Source: Mesorhizobium qingshengii
GTDB lineage: Bacteria > Pseudomonadota > Alphaproteobacteria > Rhizobiales > Rhizobiaceae
Direction: 5' to 3'
Length of the DNA stretch: 64,000 nucleotides
Assembly (NCBI RefSeq): GCF_900103325.1
Contig: NZ_FMXM01000002.1
Location: forward strand, 558,001 to 622,000
Shown: one piece after another, positions 9,020 to 18,029 of the stretch
Layout: each line of letters begins with the position of its first letter
Numbering within the stretch: the first letter of the stretch is position 1
Translations under genes and position numbers: made by a program
Notes under the pieces: model-generated
Database searches by the model: none
Seen by the model: only the letters and a program-made list of their open reading frames with translations
What the model was told of the DNA's origin: nothing

Positions 9020-9885
9020 CGCTGCACATCGACATCCCCGAGGAGACGCTCAGCGACATCCTGGCCAAGGCGTTCAGGAACAGCGCCTTCGTTGCCGGTT
9101 TCGTCATCACCTTGTTGATCCTGGCGATGGCAATCGCCTCCTACGCCTGGACGCCTTACGACGTCACCAGGCTGGTCATATCGGACAAGACGCAGGCACC
9201 CTCGCTGGCCCATTGGTTCGGCACCGACCATTTCGGTCGCGACATCCTGTCGATGGTCATGGTCGGCGCTCGCAACTCGATTGCCGTGGCGCTGGTCGCG
9301 GTCGGCATCGGCATGGGTGTCGGCGTGCCGGTCGGCGCCTTTGCCGCAGCGCGCGGTGGGCTTGTCGACGAGGCGCTGATGCGCGTCAACGATCTCGTCT
9401 TCGCCTTCCCCGCGCTGCTGTCGGCCATCATGATCACCGCCATCTTCGGGCCGGGCGCCGTCAACGCAATCATCGCCATCGGCATCTTCAACATTCCGGT
9501 GTTCGCGCGGGTCGCCCGCGCGGGTGCGCTGGCGATCTGGCCGCGCGAGTTCATTCTTGCCGCGCGCGCCGCCGGCAAGAGCAGCACGCAGATCACCGTC
9601 GAACATGTGTTGCCCAACATTGCCACGCTGCTCCTGGTGCAAGGCACCATCCAGTTCGCGCTGGGCATCCTGGCCGAGGCCGGGCTTTCCTATCTGGGCC
9701 TGGGCGCGCAGCCGCCAATGCCGAGTTGGGGCCGCATGCTGTTCGACGCACAGACCCGCATGGTGGTGGCGCCGTGGATGGCGATCTTTCCCGGCATGGC
9801 CATCGTCGTCACCGTGCTCGGGCTGAACCTCCTGGGCGACGGCATCGCCGACATCCTCGACCCGAAATCGCGGCGGCAGCGATGA
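9016..9885 (+). CDS. ABC transporter permease, DppC type
   Basis: A 289-residue permease. It has an N-terminal membrane helix, then the family motif HWFGTDHFGRDILS, and about five further helices. The ATPase-docking loop is REFILAARAAGKSS around residue 180, and PSWGRML follows near the C-terminus. The start ATG overlaps the stop of the first permease and the stop overlaps the start of the ATPase gene, both as ATGA. It pairs with the DppB-type subunit to form the membrane channel for peptide-like substrates. Confidence 0.92.
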   Translation: MTLHIDIPEETLSDILAKAFRNSAFVAGFVITLLILAMAIASYAWTPYDVTRLVISDKTQAPSLAHWFGTDHFGRDILSMVMVGARNSIAVALVAVGIGMGVGVPVGAFAAARGGLVDEALMRVNDLVFAFPALLSAIMITAIFGPGAVNAIIAIGIFNIPVFARVARAGALAIWPREFILAARAAGKSSTQITVEHVLPNIATLLLVQGTIQFALGILAEAGLSYLGLGAQPPMPSWGRMLFDAQTRMVVAPWMAIFPGMAIVVTVLGLNLLGDGIADILDPKSRRQR

Positions 9886-11504
9886 GCCTGCTGGAAATCG
9901 ACAACCTGTCGCTGACCATCGGCGACACGCCGATCCTCAAGGACATGGAGCTTTCCGTCGCGCCCAGCGAGGTCATGGGGCTGGTCGGCGAATCCGGCTC
10001 AGGCAAATCGATGACCGCGCTGACGGTAATGCGGCTTCTGCCGCATGCCGCGCGCGCCACCGGGCGCATCTCGTTCGACGGCATCGACATCCTCGCGGCA
10101 ACGGAGGACCAGATGTGCGCGCTACGCGGCGACGACATCGGCATGGTGTTCCAGGAGCCGATGACGGCACTCAACCCGGTCAAGACCATCGGCGAACAGG
10201 TGGCCGAAGGCATACGCTGGCACACCAAAGCCAGTCGCGCGGAAGCTGAAGACCGGGCACGCAAAATGCTCGACCGCGTCGGCCTGCCCTCGGCAAAATT
10301 CCCGCTGTCGCGCTATCCGCATGAACTCTCCGGCGGCCAGCGCCAGCGCGTCGTCATCGCCATCGCCTGCGCATTGAAGCCAAAACTGCTGATCGCCGAC
10401 GAGCCGACGACGGCGCTCGACGTCGTGCTGCAGGCACAGATCCTCGACCTGTTGCGCGATCTCGTCGCGGAGAGCCGCATGGGACTGCTGTTAATCTCGC
10501 ACGACCTCGCCGTGGTGACCGAGATGGCGGATCGCATCACCATCCTGCGACGCGGCGAGGTGATGGAGGCCGGCGATACGGCGCGCACACTGTCCGAACA
10601 GTCCCACCCCTACACGCGTCAATTGGCGCAGGCCTCGATGCATGTTCCGGCGCGCGCCAGGCCGCATGGCGCCGGGTCGGGCCAAGCCTTGCTCCAGGTC
10701 GAGAGCGTGACCCGCGACTATCCCGGCCGCCGCACCTCGCTGTTGTGGCGTGCGCCTGATATCCGCGCCGTCGACGATGTCTCCCTGTCGATAGCGCCGG
10801 GTCGATCGATAGCGCTGGTCGGCCGCTCCGGCTGCGGCAAGTCAACGCTCGCCCGCATGATCCTGGCGCTGGACCGGCCGACATCGGGCACGATCCGGTT
10901 TCGCGGCGAGACCATCACCGGCAAGAGCGAAGCCGAACTGAAGCCTGCCAGGCGCGACATGCAGGTTGTTTTTCAAGACCCATACGGCTCCTTCGATCCG
11001 CGCCAAAGGGTCGAAAAACTGGTCGCCGAACCCCTGCATTTGCTGGAGAAGAAACCGACGCGCGCCGAGCGCCGCGAGATGGTGGCGCACGCGCTGCACG
11101 AAGTCGGCCTCGACCAGCGCGACATGGACAAATACCCGCACGAGTTTTCGGGCGGCCAACGCCAGCGACTTTCGATCGCGCGCGCCATCATCACCCGCCC
11201 CAAGCTGGTCGTCGCCGACGAGCCGGTCTCGGCGCTCGACGTCTCGATCCGTGCGCAGATTCTCGACCTGTTCGCCGAGCTCAACCAGAAGCTCGGCATC
11301 GCCTATCTCTTCATCACCCACGACCTGACCGTCGCCCGCGCCATCACGGACGAGGTGCTGGTCATGCATGACGGCATGATCGTCGAGCGCGGCAAGACGA
11401 ACGAGGTGTTCGATCATCCTCGGTCCGAGGCGGCGCAGGCCCTGGTTACTGCTGCCCCGGACTTGCACCGGGCGATTGCACGCCGGATGCAGGAACAGGG
11501 GTGA
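9882..11504 (+). CDS. Fused double ATP-binding protein of the peptide-type ABC importer
   Basis: A 540-residue fusion of the DppD and DppF functions. Domain 1 has Walker A GESGSGKS (residues 36-43), signature LSGGQRQR and Walker B LLIADEPTTALD. Domain 2 has Walker A GRSGCGKS near residue 313, signature FSGGQRQR and Walker B LVVADEPVSALD. Each half is followed by the short oligopeptide-transporter C-terminal segment, for example SHPYTRQL after domain 1. The single fused chain replaces the usual two subunits. The start overlaps the permease stop by ATGA. Confidence 0.93.
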   Translation: MSLLEIDNLSLTIGDTPILKDMELSVAPSEVMGLVGESGSGKSMTALTVMRLLPHAARATGRISFDGIDILAATEDQMCALRGDDIGMVFQEPMTALNPVKTIGEQVAEGIRWHTKASRAEAEDRARKMLDRVGLPSAKFPLSRYPHELSGGQRQRVVIAIACALKPKLLIADEPTTALDVVLQAQILDLLRDLVAESRMGLLLISHDLAVVTEMADRITILRRGEVMEAGDTARTLSEQSHPYTRQLAQASMHVPARARPHGAGSGQALLQVESVTRDYPGRRTSLLWRAPDIRAVDDVSLSIAPGRSIALVGRSGCGKSTLARMILALDRPTSGTIRFRGETITGKSEAELKPARRDMQVVFQDPYGSFDPRQRVEKLVAEPLHLLEKKPTRAERREMVAHALHEVGLDQRDMDKYPHEFSGGQRQRLSIARAIITRPKLVVADEPVSALDVSIRAQILDLFAELNQKLGIAYLFITHDLTVARAITDEVLVMHDGMIVERGKTNEVFDHPRSEAAQALVTAAPDLHRAIARRMQEQG

Positions 11505-11536
11505 GCAGCCGCGCTGCCGTCGAACTCAGATGGCGT

Positions 11537-11971
11537 CTATTCTTCCGGCTTCACCACATCGACCGGGCTGATGTCGAGCAGGTCGAGCGTGCGGCGCAAC
11601 AGGCGCACTTCGCTCTCGGCCAGTTGCGAATCCGCCTTGGCGATCTCGGCCATATGGCGAGCCAGTTGCTTGCGCCGCTCGATGTCGAGATCGCGAAACA
11701 GCGCGACAGCCTGCGAGCCGTTGGTCTCGTAGCCGAACTCGTTGAGATATTCGATGACGCTGTCGATGCTGGATTCCGGAATGCCAAAGGCTTCCTTGCA
11801 GATACGCCGGAAGGCAACCATCTCGCTCTCGCTGACCGATCCGTCGGCAAGGATCATGCGGAACAGCATCAGAAGCTCCGCCGACAGGACAGGATCGTCC
11901 GCCACCTTGCGCACGCCCGGGTCGCCGTCGAAGATCGAGCGTATCTGGTCCAGCAATGCGAACGCCATCAT
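11537..11971 (-). CDS. TerB-family (tellurite resistance-like) protein
   Basis: A 144-residue, all-helical acidic protein. The pattern LLMLFRMILADGSVSESEM and, later, MAEIAKADSQLAESEVRLL shows two copies of the TerB repeat in which acidic residues bind a metal ion. TerB proteins are cytosolic or membrane-associated parts of stress-response systems; single TerB genes such as this one are common in rhizobia and rarely act on tellurite. AAAGGGA precedes the ATG at 11971, and another ATG follows directly. It stands alone, convergent with the ABC importer. Confidence 0.75.
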   Translation of the reverse strand: MMAFALLDQIRSIFDGDPGVRKVADDPVLSAELLMLFRMILADGSVSESEMVAFRRICKEAFGIPESSIDSVIEYLNEFGYETNGSQAVALFRDLDIERRKQLARHMAEIAKADSQLAESEVRLLRRTLDLLDISPVDVVKPEE

Positions 11972-12052
11972 GGTCCCTTTCCGAATTCGTCCAATGCATG
12001 TAGCCCAAAAGTGCGCAGCGGTTTTGAGATAACGACATGCACGACACAAAAA

Positions 12053-12094
12053 CCAGGCGCGTCGTGTGATTCCGTCCAAGCGCGACGCGCCTGG
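12053..12094. repeat. 12-bp perfect inverted repeat, candidate dispersed rhizobial element
   Basis: CCAGGCGCGTCG (12053-12064) is repeated inverted at 12083-12094 around an 18-base loop. The sequence just before it, 12016-12050, starts with GCAGCGGTTTTGAGATAAC and GACATGCACGACAC, which I recall as part of a repeat family scattered between genes in Mesorhizobium and relatives. It lies between two divergent genes. Confidence 0.45.
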
Positions 12095-12180
12095 ATAGAG
12101 GTAGCGCGGAATCGGCCTTGCGCAAGCGGGGTTGTCGTGGTCGAACGCCCGATATCTCAGCCGGACGTTTCCACGCATCG

Positions 12181-12966
12181 ATGATCGACCTCGGTATCCA
12201 GACAGTCGCCATGCTGGCATTCGCCGGCTTTGCCGCGGGTTTTGTCGATTCCATCGCCGGCGGCGGCGGGCTGATCACGATCCCGGCGCTGCTGCTTGCC
12301 GGTTTCTCGCCGGTCGAGGCGCTTGGGACCAACAAGCTGCAGGGCATGTTCGGCTCCGGGTCGGCGACCATCCACTATGCCGCGAAGGGTCATGTCGACC
12401 TGCGTCGGCAATTGCCCTCGGCATTGCTGGCACTTGCCGGAAGCGCCGTCGGTGCGCTGCTGGCCACGATCGTGCCGGGCGATCTCCTGCGCGCCCTCCT
12501 GCCCCTGGTGCTGATCGCCATCGCGTTCTATTTCGCGCTCAAGCCCAACATGAACGACGTCGACCGGGCCGAGCGCCTGTCGCCGTTCCTGTTCGGTCTG
12601 ACCCTGGTGCCGGCAATCGGCTTCTATGACGGCCTGTTCGGGCCGGGCGCCGGTTCCTTCTATATGCTGGCCTTCGTGGCACTTGCCGGCTACGGCGTGC
12701 TCAAGGCGACGGCCCATACCAAATTGCTCAACTTCGCTTCCAACATCGGCGGCTTCATCGTCTTCGCCGCGGTCGGGGTCATCTACTGGAAGATCGGCCT
12801 GATGATGGGCGTTGCCCAGTTCCTCGGCGCCCGCCTCGGAGCCAGCCTGGCCATGCGCATCGGCGCAAAACTGATCAAGCCGCTGCTGGTGCTTGTCTGC
12901 GTGGCACTGGCGGTGAAGCTGCTGGCCGACCCGGCGAACCCCTTGCGTGTCATGATTGGTGTGTGA
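12181..12966 (+). CDS. TSUP-family permease (sulfite exporter TauE/SafE)
   Basis: A 261-residue membrane protein with about eight hydrophobic helices. The first carries the family signature AGFVDSIAGGGGLITIPALL with the glycine-rich loop. Symmetrical motifs in the second half (GFYDGLFGPGAGSF) show the internal duplication typical of TSUP. Family members move sulfite, sulfoacetate and other small anions across the inner membrane; the substrate here is unknown. I started at the ATG at 12181, just before the first helix. Confidence 0.88.
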   Translation: MIDLGIQTVAMLAFAGFAAGFVDSIAGGGGLITIPALLLAGFSPVEALGTNKLQGMFGSGSATIHYAAKGHVDLRRQLPSALLALAGSAVGALLATIVPGDLLRALLPLVLIAIAFYFALKPNMNDVDRAERLSPFLFGLTLVPAIGFYDGLFGPGAGSFYMLAFVALAGYGVLKATAHTKLLNFASNIGGFIVFAAVGVIYWKIGLMMGVAQFLGARLGASLAMRIGAKLIKPLLVLVCVALAVKLLADPANPLRVMIGV

Positions 12967-13018
12967 TCACACGTCCTGATAGAATGCGGCTGTTCGAATC
13001 ATGTTGGAGGAGCCACAC

Positions 13019-13189
13019 ATGAATCTCAGCGCACCTACCCAGATCGTTTTCATCATATCCCTTGTTGTCGCCATCATCGGCGTTCTCGCCGCGCTTGGCG
13101 TTCTTGCGTTCATTCCACTCGCATCGGTGTGGATCGTGCTTATCGCCTACATCGTGCTCGCCGCAGGTTGTTTGATGCGCGGCGCCTGA
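13019..13189 (+). CDS. Small membrane protein of unknown function
   Basis: A 56-residue protein with two predicted membrane helices: IVFIISLVVAIIGVLAALGV and VWIVLIAYIVLAAGCLM. A near-perfect GGAGGAG lies six bases before the ATG at 13019, and a strong terminator follows at 13218-13245, so this is a real one-gene unit. The C-terminus is RGA. I do not recognise a family beyond the short hydrophobic proteins common in rhizobia. Confidence 0.75.
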   Translation: MNLSAPTQIVFIISLVVAIIGVLAALGVLAFIPLASVWIVLIAYIVLAAGCLMRGA

Positions 13190-13217
13190 TACGTTTCCCT
13201 TGAAGTGGGGACTCGGA

Positions 13218-13245
13218 GCGCCCGGCCTAAAAGCCGGGCGCTTTT
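13218..13245 (+). terminator. Rho-independent terminator
   Basis: A nine-base-pair stem, GCGCCCGGC (13218-13226) with GCCGGGCGC (13233-13241), encloses a six-base loop CTAAAA and is followed by TTTT. It ends the transcript of the small membrane protein and lies 47 bases before the next gene start. Confidence 0.88.
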
Positions 13246-13291
13246 GATTCTGATCCAGGGTCTGCTAGATTTTCCTGCGGAAGGATGGCCG

Positions 13292-14122
13292 ATGCCAGTC
13301 GAGATGCAGCGCCAGCAGGACCAGGATCGCTCGGTCGCCGGACGGTTCGAGTTGCGCCGGCGCCTTCCCAATCCCGGGCTTGAAGGCATCGTCACCGACA
13401 TCTGCGGCTACCGCGAAATGGCACCCGGCCATTTTCGCACCATCGAATATGCGTCGCTGACCGTGCCGCTGGTCATCAGTTTCGCCGAGCCCTTCGCCAT
13501 CGGGCTCGGCAAGGTGCCGGGCGACAATGACCGTTTCGCCAGCTTCGCGGCCGGCCTCTTCGCCGGACCGGTGATAATCGAATCCTTCGGCGGTGCCTGC
13601 TGCGTCCAGGTCAATTTCACGCCGCTTGGCGCACGCCGCTTCTTCCGCCGACCGATGAGCGAACTGACCGACAGCATGGTCGTTCTCGACGACGTGCTCG
13701 GCGCCGAAGGCATGGCACTGCGCGAAAGGCTTGGTAACGCGCCGGACTGGACGGCGCGTTTTGACATCGCCGAGACCTTCGTCGCCGCCCGCCTCAAGCA
13801 TGCCACTGAGACGCCGCTCGAAATCGCCTGGGCCTATCGCCGCATCATCGGGTCCGGAGGCCGGACCCGCATTTCATCGCTTGCCGAACGGCTGGGCTGG
13901 AGTCGCAAACATCTGGCCAGCAGCTTTTCCAACGCCATCGGCATCGGCCCCAAGACGCTATCGCGCATCGTCCGCTTCAACCGGGCACTCGGCCTGGCGA
14001 GGCAGCAGACCGTCGACTGGGCGGATGTCGCCGCCGATTGCGGCTACGCCGACCAGGCGCATCTGGTGCGCGAATTCCGTGACCTTGCCGGCGAGACGCC
14101 GGCGGCGCTCGCGGCCAGGTAA
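13292..14122 (+). CDS. AraC-family transcriptional regulator
   Basis: A 276-residue regulator. The N-terminal 170 residues form a sensor domain of the cupin-like DUF6597 type. The C-terminal 100 residues form a two-part AraC DNA-binding domain (ISSLAERLGWSRKHLASSF and WADVAADCGYADQAHLVREFR). GGAAGGA precedes the ATG at 13292. The VOC-family gene follows 71 bases downstream on the same strand; AraC proteins of this architecture are often found beside a glyoxalase/PhnB-like gene, so it may regulate it. The inducer is unknown. Confidence 0.85.
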   Translation: MPVEMQRQQDQDRSVAGRFELRRRLPNPGLEGIVTDICGYREMAPGHFRTIEYASLTVPLVISFAEPFAIGLGKVPGDNDRFASFAAGLFAGPVIIESFGGACCVQVNFTPLGARRFFRRPMSELTDSMVVLDDVLGAEGMALRERLGNAPDWTARFDIAETFVAARLKHATETPLEIAWAYRRIIGSGGRTRISSLAERLGWSRKHLASSFSNAIGIGPKTLSRIVRFNRALGLARQQTVDWADVAADCGYADQAHLVREFRDLAGETPAALAAR

Positions 14123-14193
14123 CATTTCTTCAAGACGCTGGAACGGCCTTCGCCCAGAGTGGGCATCGACCAACCCGGATGAAGGAGTTTCCC

Positions 14194-14613
14194 TTGCCCA
14201 CCACCACAGAAGCGCCCCGCCTGTACCCAGCCCTGCGCTACAAGAATGCCGCAAAAATGATCGACTGGCTGGGCGAAGCCTTCGGCTTCAGCGTCCGCGC
14301 CCGCTATGGCGAAGGCGATGTCGTGCACCATGCCGAACTGGTCTTCGGTTCTTCGATGATCATGCTGGGCACGGCGCGCGACGACGACTACGGCAAGATG
14401 GTTGGCGAACCCGGCTCGGGCGGCGGCAAGTCGATCTATATCGCTGTCGACGATGCCGACGCCGCCTACGCCAAGGCGAGAAAAGCCGGCGCGACGATCA
14501 TCCAGGAACTGACGGACCGCGACTACGGCAGCCGTGAGTTCATCTGCCGCGACCCGGAAGGCAATGTCTGGTCGTTCGGCACCTACTGGCCGAAGGCGGG
14601 CGAAAAGGCCTGA
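14194..14613 (+). CDS. VOC-family protein (glyoxalase/PhnB-like)
   Basis: About 139 residues with two beta-alpha-beta-beta-beta modules (RLYPALRYKNAAKMIDWLGEA and KSIYIAVDDADAAYAKARKA) and the closing strand DPEGNVWSFGTYWP. The fold is that of vicinal-oxygen-chelate enzymes and PhnB-like proteins. The start is taken as the TTG at 14194, because AAGGAG lies six bases upstream; the ATG at 14179 would put that ribosome site inside the gene, although it would give a protein of 144 residues. It follows the AraC regulator and converges with cobQ. The substrate is not known. Confidence 0.82.
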   Translation: MPTTTEAPRLYPALRYKNAAKMIDWLGEAFGFSVRARYGEGDVVHHAELVFGSSMIMLGTARDDDYGKMVGEPGSGGGKSIYIAVDDADAAYAKARKAGATIIQELTDRDYGSREFICRDPEGNVWSFGTYWPKAGEKA

Positions 14614-14622
14614 ATTGGACCT

Positions 14623-16098
14623 TCAGCGAGCCAGCCCAAAAATCGCGTCGCAATCGAGATGGGTTTCCAATTCGGCAGCGACCTCGTCAAGCGCCCGCTC
14701 GACCTCGGCGCGATAGTCGATGCCACCACCCTTGATGCCGAGACTTTCCAGGAATTTCCCGCGAAAGGCGTCGGCGCCAAACAGGCCGTGCATATAGGTG
14801 CCCAACACCTTGCCATCGGCCGACACCGCCCCGTCATCGGCGCCATTGATGATGGCGGACGGCCGCAGCGTATCTGGCCCGGTGGTGCGGCCGAGATGGA
14901 TTTCGTAGCCCTCGAGCGGCAGGTCGAATTGCACAGACCTGGCACTGACATTGCGCACCGTCTTCTCCGGCTCCATAACCGTTTCAATATCGAGCAGGCC
15001 AAGCCCTTCGGCCTCGGTGACGCTGCCTTCGATGCCGTCGGGGTCGCGCACGGTGCGGCCGAGCATCTGGAAGCCGCCGCAAATGCCGACGACATGGCCG
15101 CCGCGCTTGCGGTGCGCGGCAAGATCCCGGTGCCAGCCATTCTCGCGAAATTTCAGGAGATCGCCGATGGTCGACTTGGAGCCGGGAATGACCACCAGCC
15201 CGGCATCGGCCGGCAGTGGCTTTCCTGGCGGCACGAACACCACTTCGACCTGCGGTTCGGCCTTGAGCGGGTCGAGATCGTCGAAATTGGCGATACGGCC
15301 AAGCATCGGCACCGCCACCTTCAGCGCGCGCGCCTCGCCGGACGCCAGCCGCTCCAGCACCACCGAATCCTCTGACGGCAGCCGCGCCGCCGCCTTCAGC
15401 CATGGCACGATGCCAAAACAGCGCCAGCCGGTGAATTTCTCGATCGCCTTCAGGCCGTCATCGAACAGCGAAACATCGCCCCGGAACTTGTTGATGAGGT
15501 AGCCGACGATCATGCGCCGGTCCTCTTCCGGCAGGATCAGATGGGTGCCGGCGACCGAGGCGATGACGCCGCCGCGATCGATGTCGCCGACCAGCACCAC
15601 CGGCACGTCGGCACGGGTGGCAAAGCCCATATTGGCAATGTCGCGACTGCGCAGGTTGATTTCGGCGGGCGAGCCGGCACCCTCGACAATGACGAGGTCG
15701 GCGCCCTCGCCCACCTTCGCCCAGGAATCGAGCACCGCATCCATCAGGCGGCCCTTCAGCGCCTGGTAGTCGCGCGCCCGCGCCTCGCCAAACACCTTGC
15801 CCTGGACGATGACCTGCGCGCCGACATCGGTCTGCGGCTTGAGCAGCACCGGGTTCATATGGACCGACGGCGCAACACCGCAAGCGATCGCCTGCAGCCA
15901 TTGCGCGCGGCCGATCTCGCCGCCAGCGGCATTGTTGTCGCCTGGTATGTTGGCGACGGCGGCATTGTTCGACATGTTCTGCGGCTTGAACGGCCGCACC
16001 TTCAGCCCACGATTCCTGGCAGCACGGCAAAGGCCGGCCACCAGCACGGTCTTGCCGACATCCGAACCGGTGCCTTGCAGCATGATCGCCCTGGCCAT
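14623..16098 (-). CDS. cobQ: Cobyric acid synthase
   Basis: A 491-residue glutamine-dependent amidotransferase of coenzyme B12 synthesis. It amidates four carboxylates of adenosylcobyrinate a,c-diamide to give adenosylcobyric acid. The N-terminal dethiobiotin-synthetase-like ATPase shows MLQGTGSDVGKT and further on FKPQNMSNNA. The C-terminal class I glutaminase shows VVGICGGFQMLG with the nucleophilic Cys, and YMHGLFG with its His. The start ATG at 16098 shares one base with the stop of the upstream cupin gene, so the two are co-transcribed. Its product matters for the corrinoid-dependent methyl transfer encoded 13-44 kb away. Confidence 0.95.
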   Translation of the reverse strand: MARAIMLQGTGSDVGKTVLVAGLCRAARNRGLKVRPFKPQNMSNNAAVANIPGDNNAAGGEIGRAQWLQAIACGVAPSVHMNPVLLKPQTDVGAQVIVQGKVFGEARARDYQALKGRLMDAVLDSWAKVGEGADLVIVEGAGSPAEINLRSRDIANMGFATRADVPVVLVGDIDRGGVIASVAGTHLILPEEDRRMIVGYLINKFRGDVSLFDDGLKAIEKFTGWRCFGIVPWLKAAARLPSEDSVVLERLASGEARALKVAVPMLGRIANFDDLDPLKAEPQVEVVFVPPGKPLPADAGLVVIPGSKSTIGDLLKFRENGWHRDLAAHRKRGGHVVGICGGFQMLGRTVRDPDGIEGSVTEAEGLGLLDIETVMEPEKTVRNVSARSVQFDLPLEGYEIHLGRTTGPDTLRPSAIINGADDGAVSADGKVLGTYMHGLFGADAFRGKFLESLGIKGGGIDYRAEVERALDEVAAELETHLDCDAIFGLAR

Positions 16099-16715
16099 CA
16101 GCCCCTGCCCCGCGCGACAACGGTTCCGGTGATGTTCGATTTCTGCGCCAGTGGCCCATCGCGCCAGATATAAAGCGCCAGGAGAGGCTCCTCGGCCGTT
16201 CGCATGGCGTGGCTCACATTCGAGGCGTGATGGATCACCTCGCCGGCCGCGCGCATGCGAAAGCCACCTTCGCCCATCCGCCACTCGGTGCCCCCGGTCA
16301 GCGGAATGTAGATTTCCTCGGCGACGTGATGGTGATCCGGATAGACGATTTCAGGCCCGAGAATCAGCAGGCCGGCCGCGACCTCGTCGTTGACGAAATG
16401 GCCGCGTGTGCCGAACACTTCCAGCCAGCCGTAATTGTCGATGAACTCTCTGCCGAAATCCGCCTCGTTGTAGGTCTGCCCCCAGCGCAGATCGTTGCGC
16501 TGGTCCGCGACCAGCCGCACCAGCGGCCTGGCTTCGGCTGACGCGAGTTCGGCGGCGCGATCGAGATGACGCAGGCATCCGAGCGGATGCGGCTCGAGGG
16601 CGCGGGGTGGCATTGCCCAGCCTATGCGCTCCACGGCGTCGCGCACCAGGGCGTCATCCACGGAGGCGAGATAGCCGCGGAACCGTCCAAGCAGATCATC
16701 GAATTTTGTCGTCAC
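16098..16715 (-). CDS. Cupin of the DMSP-lyase family (DddL/DddQ/DddK-like)
   Basis: A 205-residue protein with a C-terminal single-domain cupin. The metal site reads H128-x-H130-x3-E134-x-Y136 with a later His169 in SNVSHAMRT, the same spacing as the HxHxxxExY...H site of DddQ/DddL-type dimethylsulfoniopropionate lyases, where the Tyr is catalytic. The ends ILGPEIVYPDHHH and EEPLLALYIWRDG also fit that family. DMSP lyases cut DMSP to dimethyl sulfide and acrylate. Many soil homologues have not been shown to act on DMSP, so the substrate is open. It overlaps cobQ by one base and is divergent from the acyl-CoA dehydrogenase. Confidence 0.78.
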   Translation of the reverse strand: MTTKFDDLLGRFRGYLASVDDALVRDAVERIGWAMPPRALEPHPLGCLRHLDRAAELASAEARPLVRLVADQRNDLRWGQTYNEADFGREFIDNYGWLEVFGTRGHFVNDEVAAGLLILGPEIVYPDHHHVAEEIYIPLTGGTEWRMGEGGFRMRAAGEVIHHASNVSHAMRTAEEPLLALYIWRDGPLAQKSNITGTVVARGRG

Positions 16716-16859
16716 ATCTCGCTCCGGACATGCATTGATGCACAGCCGCTCCGCGGAAGGTCGGGTTGCGCGGCGGCATCATTGGTCTAGATTGGTGCGC
16801 GCGCAAAGCCAAAAACGACAGGCCAGCGGGCTAGTTGGCCAGCATATAGGGAGCACGCC

Positions 16860-18029
16860 ATGGACGCCGCGGTCGATGCGAGCACCAGCCAGTTCGAACT
16901 CAACGAGGAACAGCGCGCCATCCAGGAGATGGCGCAGGCGTTCGCCGCCGATCGCGTCGCGCCGAATGCACTCGACTGGGACCGCAGGAAACACTTCCCC
17001 GCCGACGTGATTCGCGAGACCGGGCCGCTTGGCCTCGGCGGCATCTATGTCCGCGACGATGTCGGCGGTTCGGCGCTCGGCCGGCTCGACGCGGTGCTGA
17101 TTTTCGAGGCGCTGTCGCATGCCGATCCCGCCTTTTCGTCGTTCATCTCGATCCACAACATGGTGGCCTCGATGATCGACCGCTTCGGCGATGACGAGCA
17201 GCGCCAGCGCTTTCTGCCGAAGCTCACCTCGATGGAATGGCTGGCGAGCTATTGCCTGACCGAACCGGGTTCGGGATCGGACGCCGCGGCACTGAAGACC
17301 CGTGCGGTGAAGAGCGGCGGCGACTATGTCCTCAACGGCGCCAAGCAGTTCATCTCGGGCGCCGGCGACAGCGATGTCTACGCAGTCATGGTGCGCACCG
17401 GCGCCGAGGGGCCGAAAGGCATTTCCACCATCGTCGTGCCAAAGGATGCGCCCGGCCTTTCCTTCGGCGCCAACGAGCACAAGATGGGCTGGCACATGCA
17501 GTCGACCCGCCAGGTCATCTTCGAGGACTGCAAGGTGCCGGTGGAAAACCTTTTGTCGGGCGAAGGCGCCGGCTTCGGCATCGCCATGGCCGGCCTCGAT
17601 GGCGGCCGGCTTAACATCGCCGCCTGTTCGCTGGGCGGTGCGCAATCTGCGCTCGACAAGGCGCTGTCCTACACCGCCGACCGCAAGGCCTTCGGCTCGA
17701 AGATCAACCAGTTCCAGGCGCTGCAGTTCAGGCTGGCCGATATGGAGACCGAGCTGCAGGCAGCACGCATCTTCCTCTATGCCGCCGCCTCCAAGCTCGA
17801 CCGCAAGGCGCCGGATGCCGGCAAATGGTCGGCGATGGCCAAGCGCTTCGTCACCGACACCGGCTTCACCGTCGCCAACGATGCGCTGCAGCTGCTCGGC
17901 GGTTACGGCTACCTGCACGACTACGGCATCGAGAAGCTGGTGCGGGACCTGCGTGTGCACCAGATCCTCGAAGGCACCAACGAGATCATGCGCGTCATCA
18001 TCGCGCGTGCATTGATTGGAAGGCAGTAG
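16860..18029 (+). CDS. Acyl-CoA dehydrogenase (isobutyryl-CoA dehydrogenase-like)
   Basis: A 389-residue FAD enzyme with the complete acyl-CoA dehydrogenase fold. CLTEPGSGSDAAALKTRA binds FAD and substrate, DRKAFGSKINQFQALQFRLADM is in the C-terminal helical bundle, and LEGTNEIMRVIIAR carries the catalytic base Glu in the position used by short/medium-chain enzymes. GGGAG lies upstream of the ATG. With mmsB downstream, isobutyryl-CoA oxidation in valine breakdown is the best guess. The last codons and the TAG stop lie inside the left arm of the inverted repeat bounding the next gene's cassette (18013-18038). Confidence 0.9.
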   Translation: MDAAVDASTSQFELNEEQRAIQEMAQAFAADRVAPNALDWDRRKHFPADVIRETGPLGLGGIYVRDDVGGSALGRLDAVLIFEALSHADPAFSSFISIHNMVASMIDRFGDDEQRQRFLPKLTSMEWLASYCLTEPGSGSDAAALKTRAVKSGGDYVLNGAKQFISGAGDSDVYAVMVRTGAEGPKGISTIVVPKDAPGLSFGANEHKMGWHMQSTRQVIFEDCKVPVENLLSGEGAGFGIAMAGLDGGRLNIAACSLGGAQSALDKALSYTADRKAFGSKINQFQALQFRLADMETELQAARIFLYAAASKLDRKAPDAGKWSAMAKRFVTDTGFTVANDALQLLGGYGYLHDYGIEKLVRDLRVHQILEGTNEIMRVIIARALIGRQ

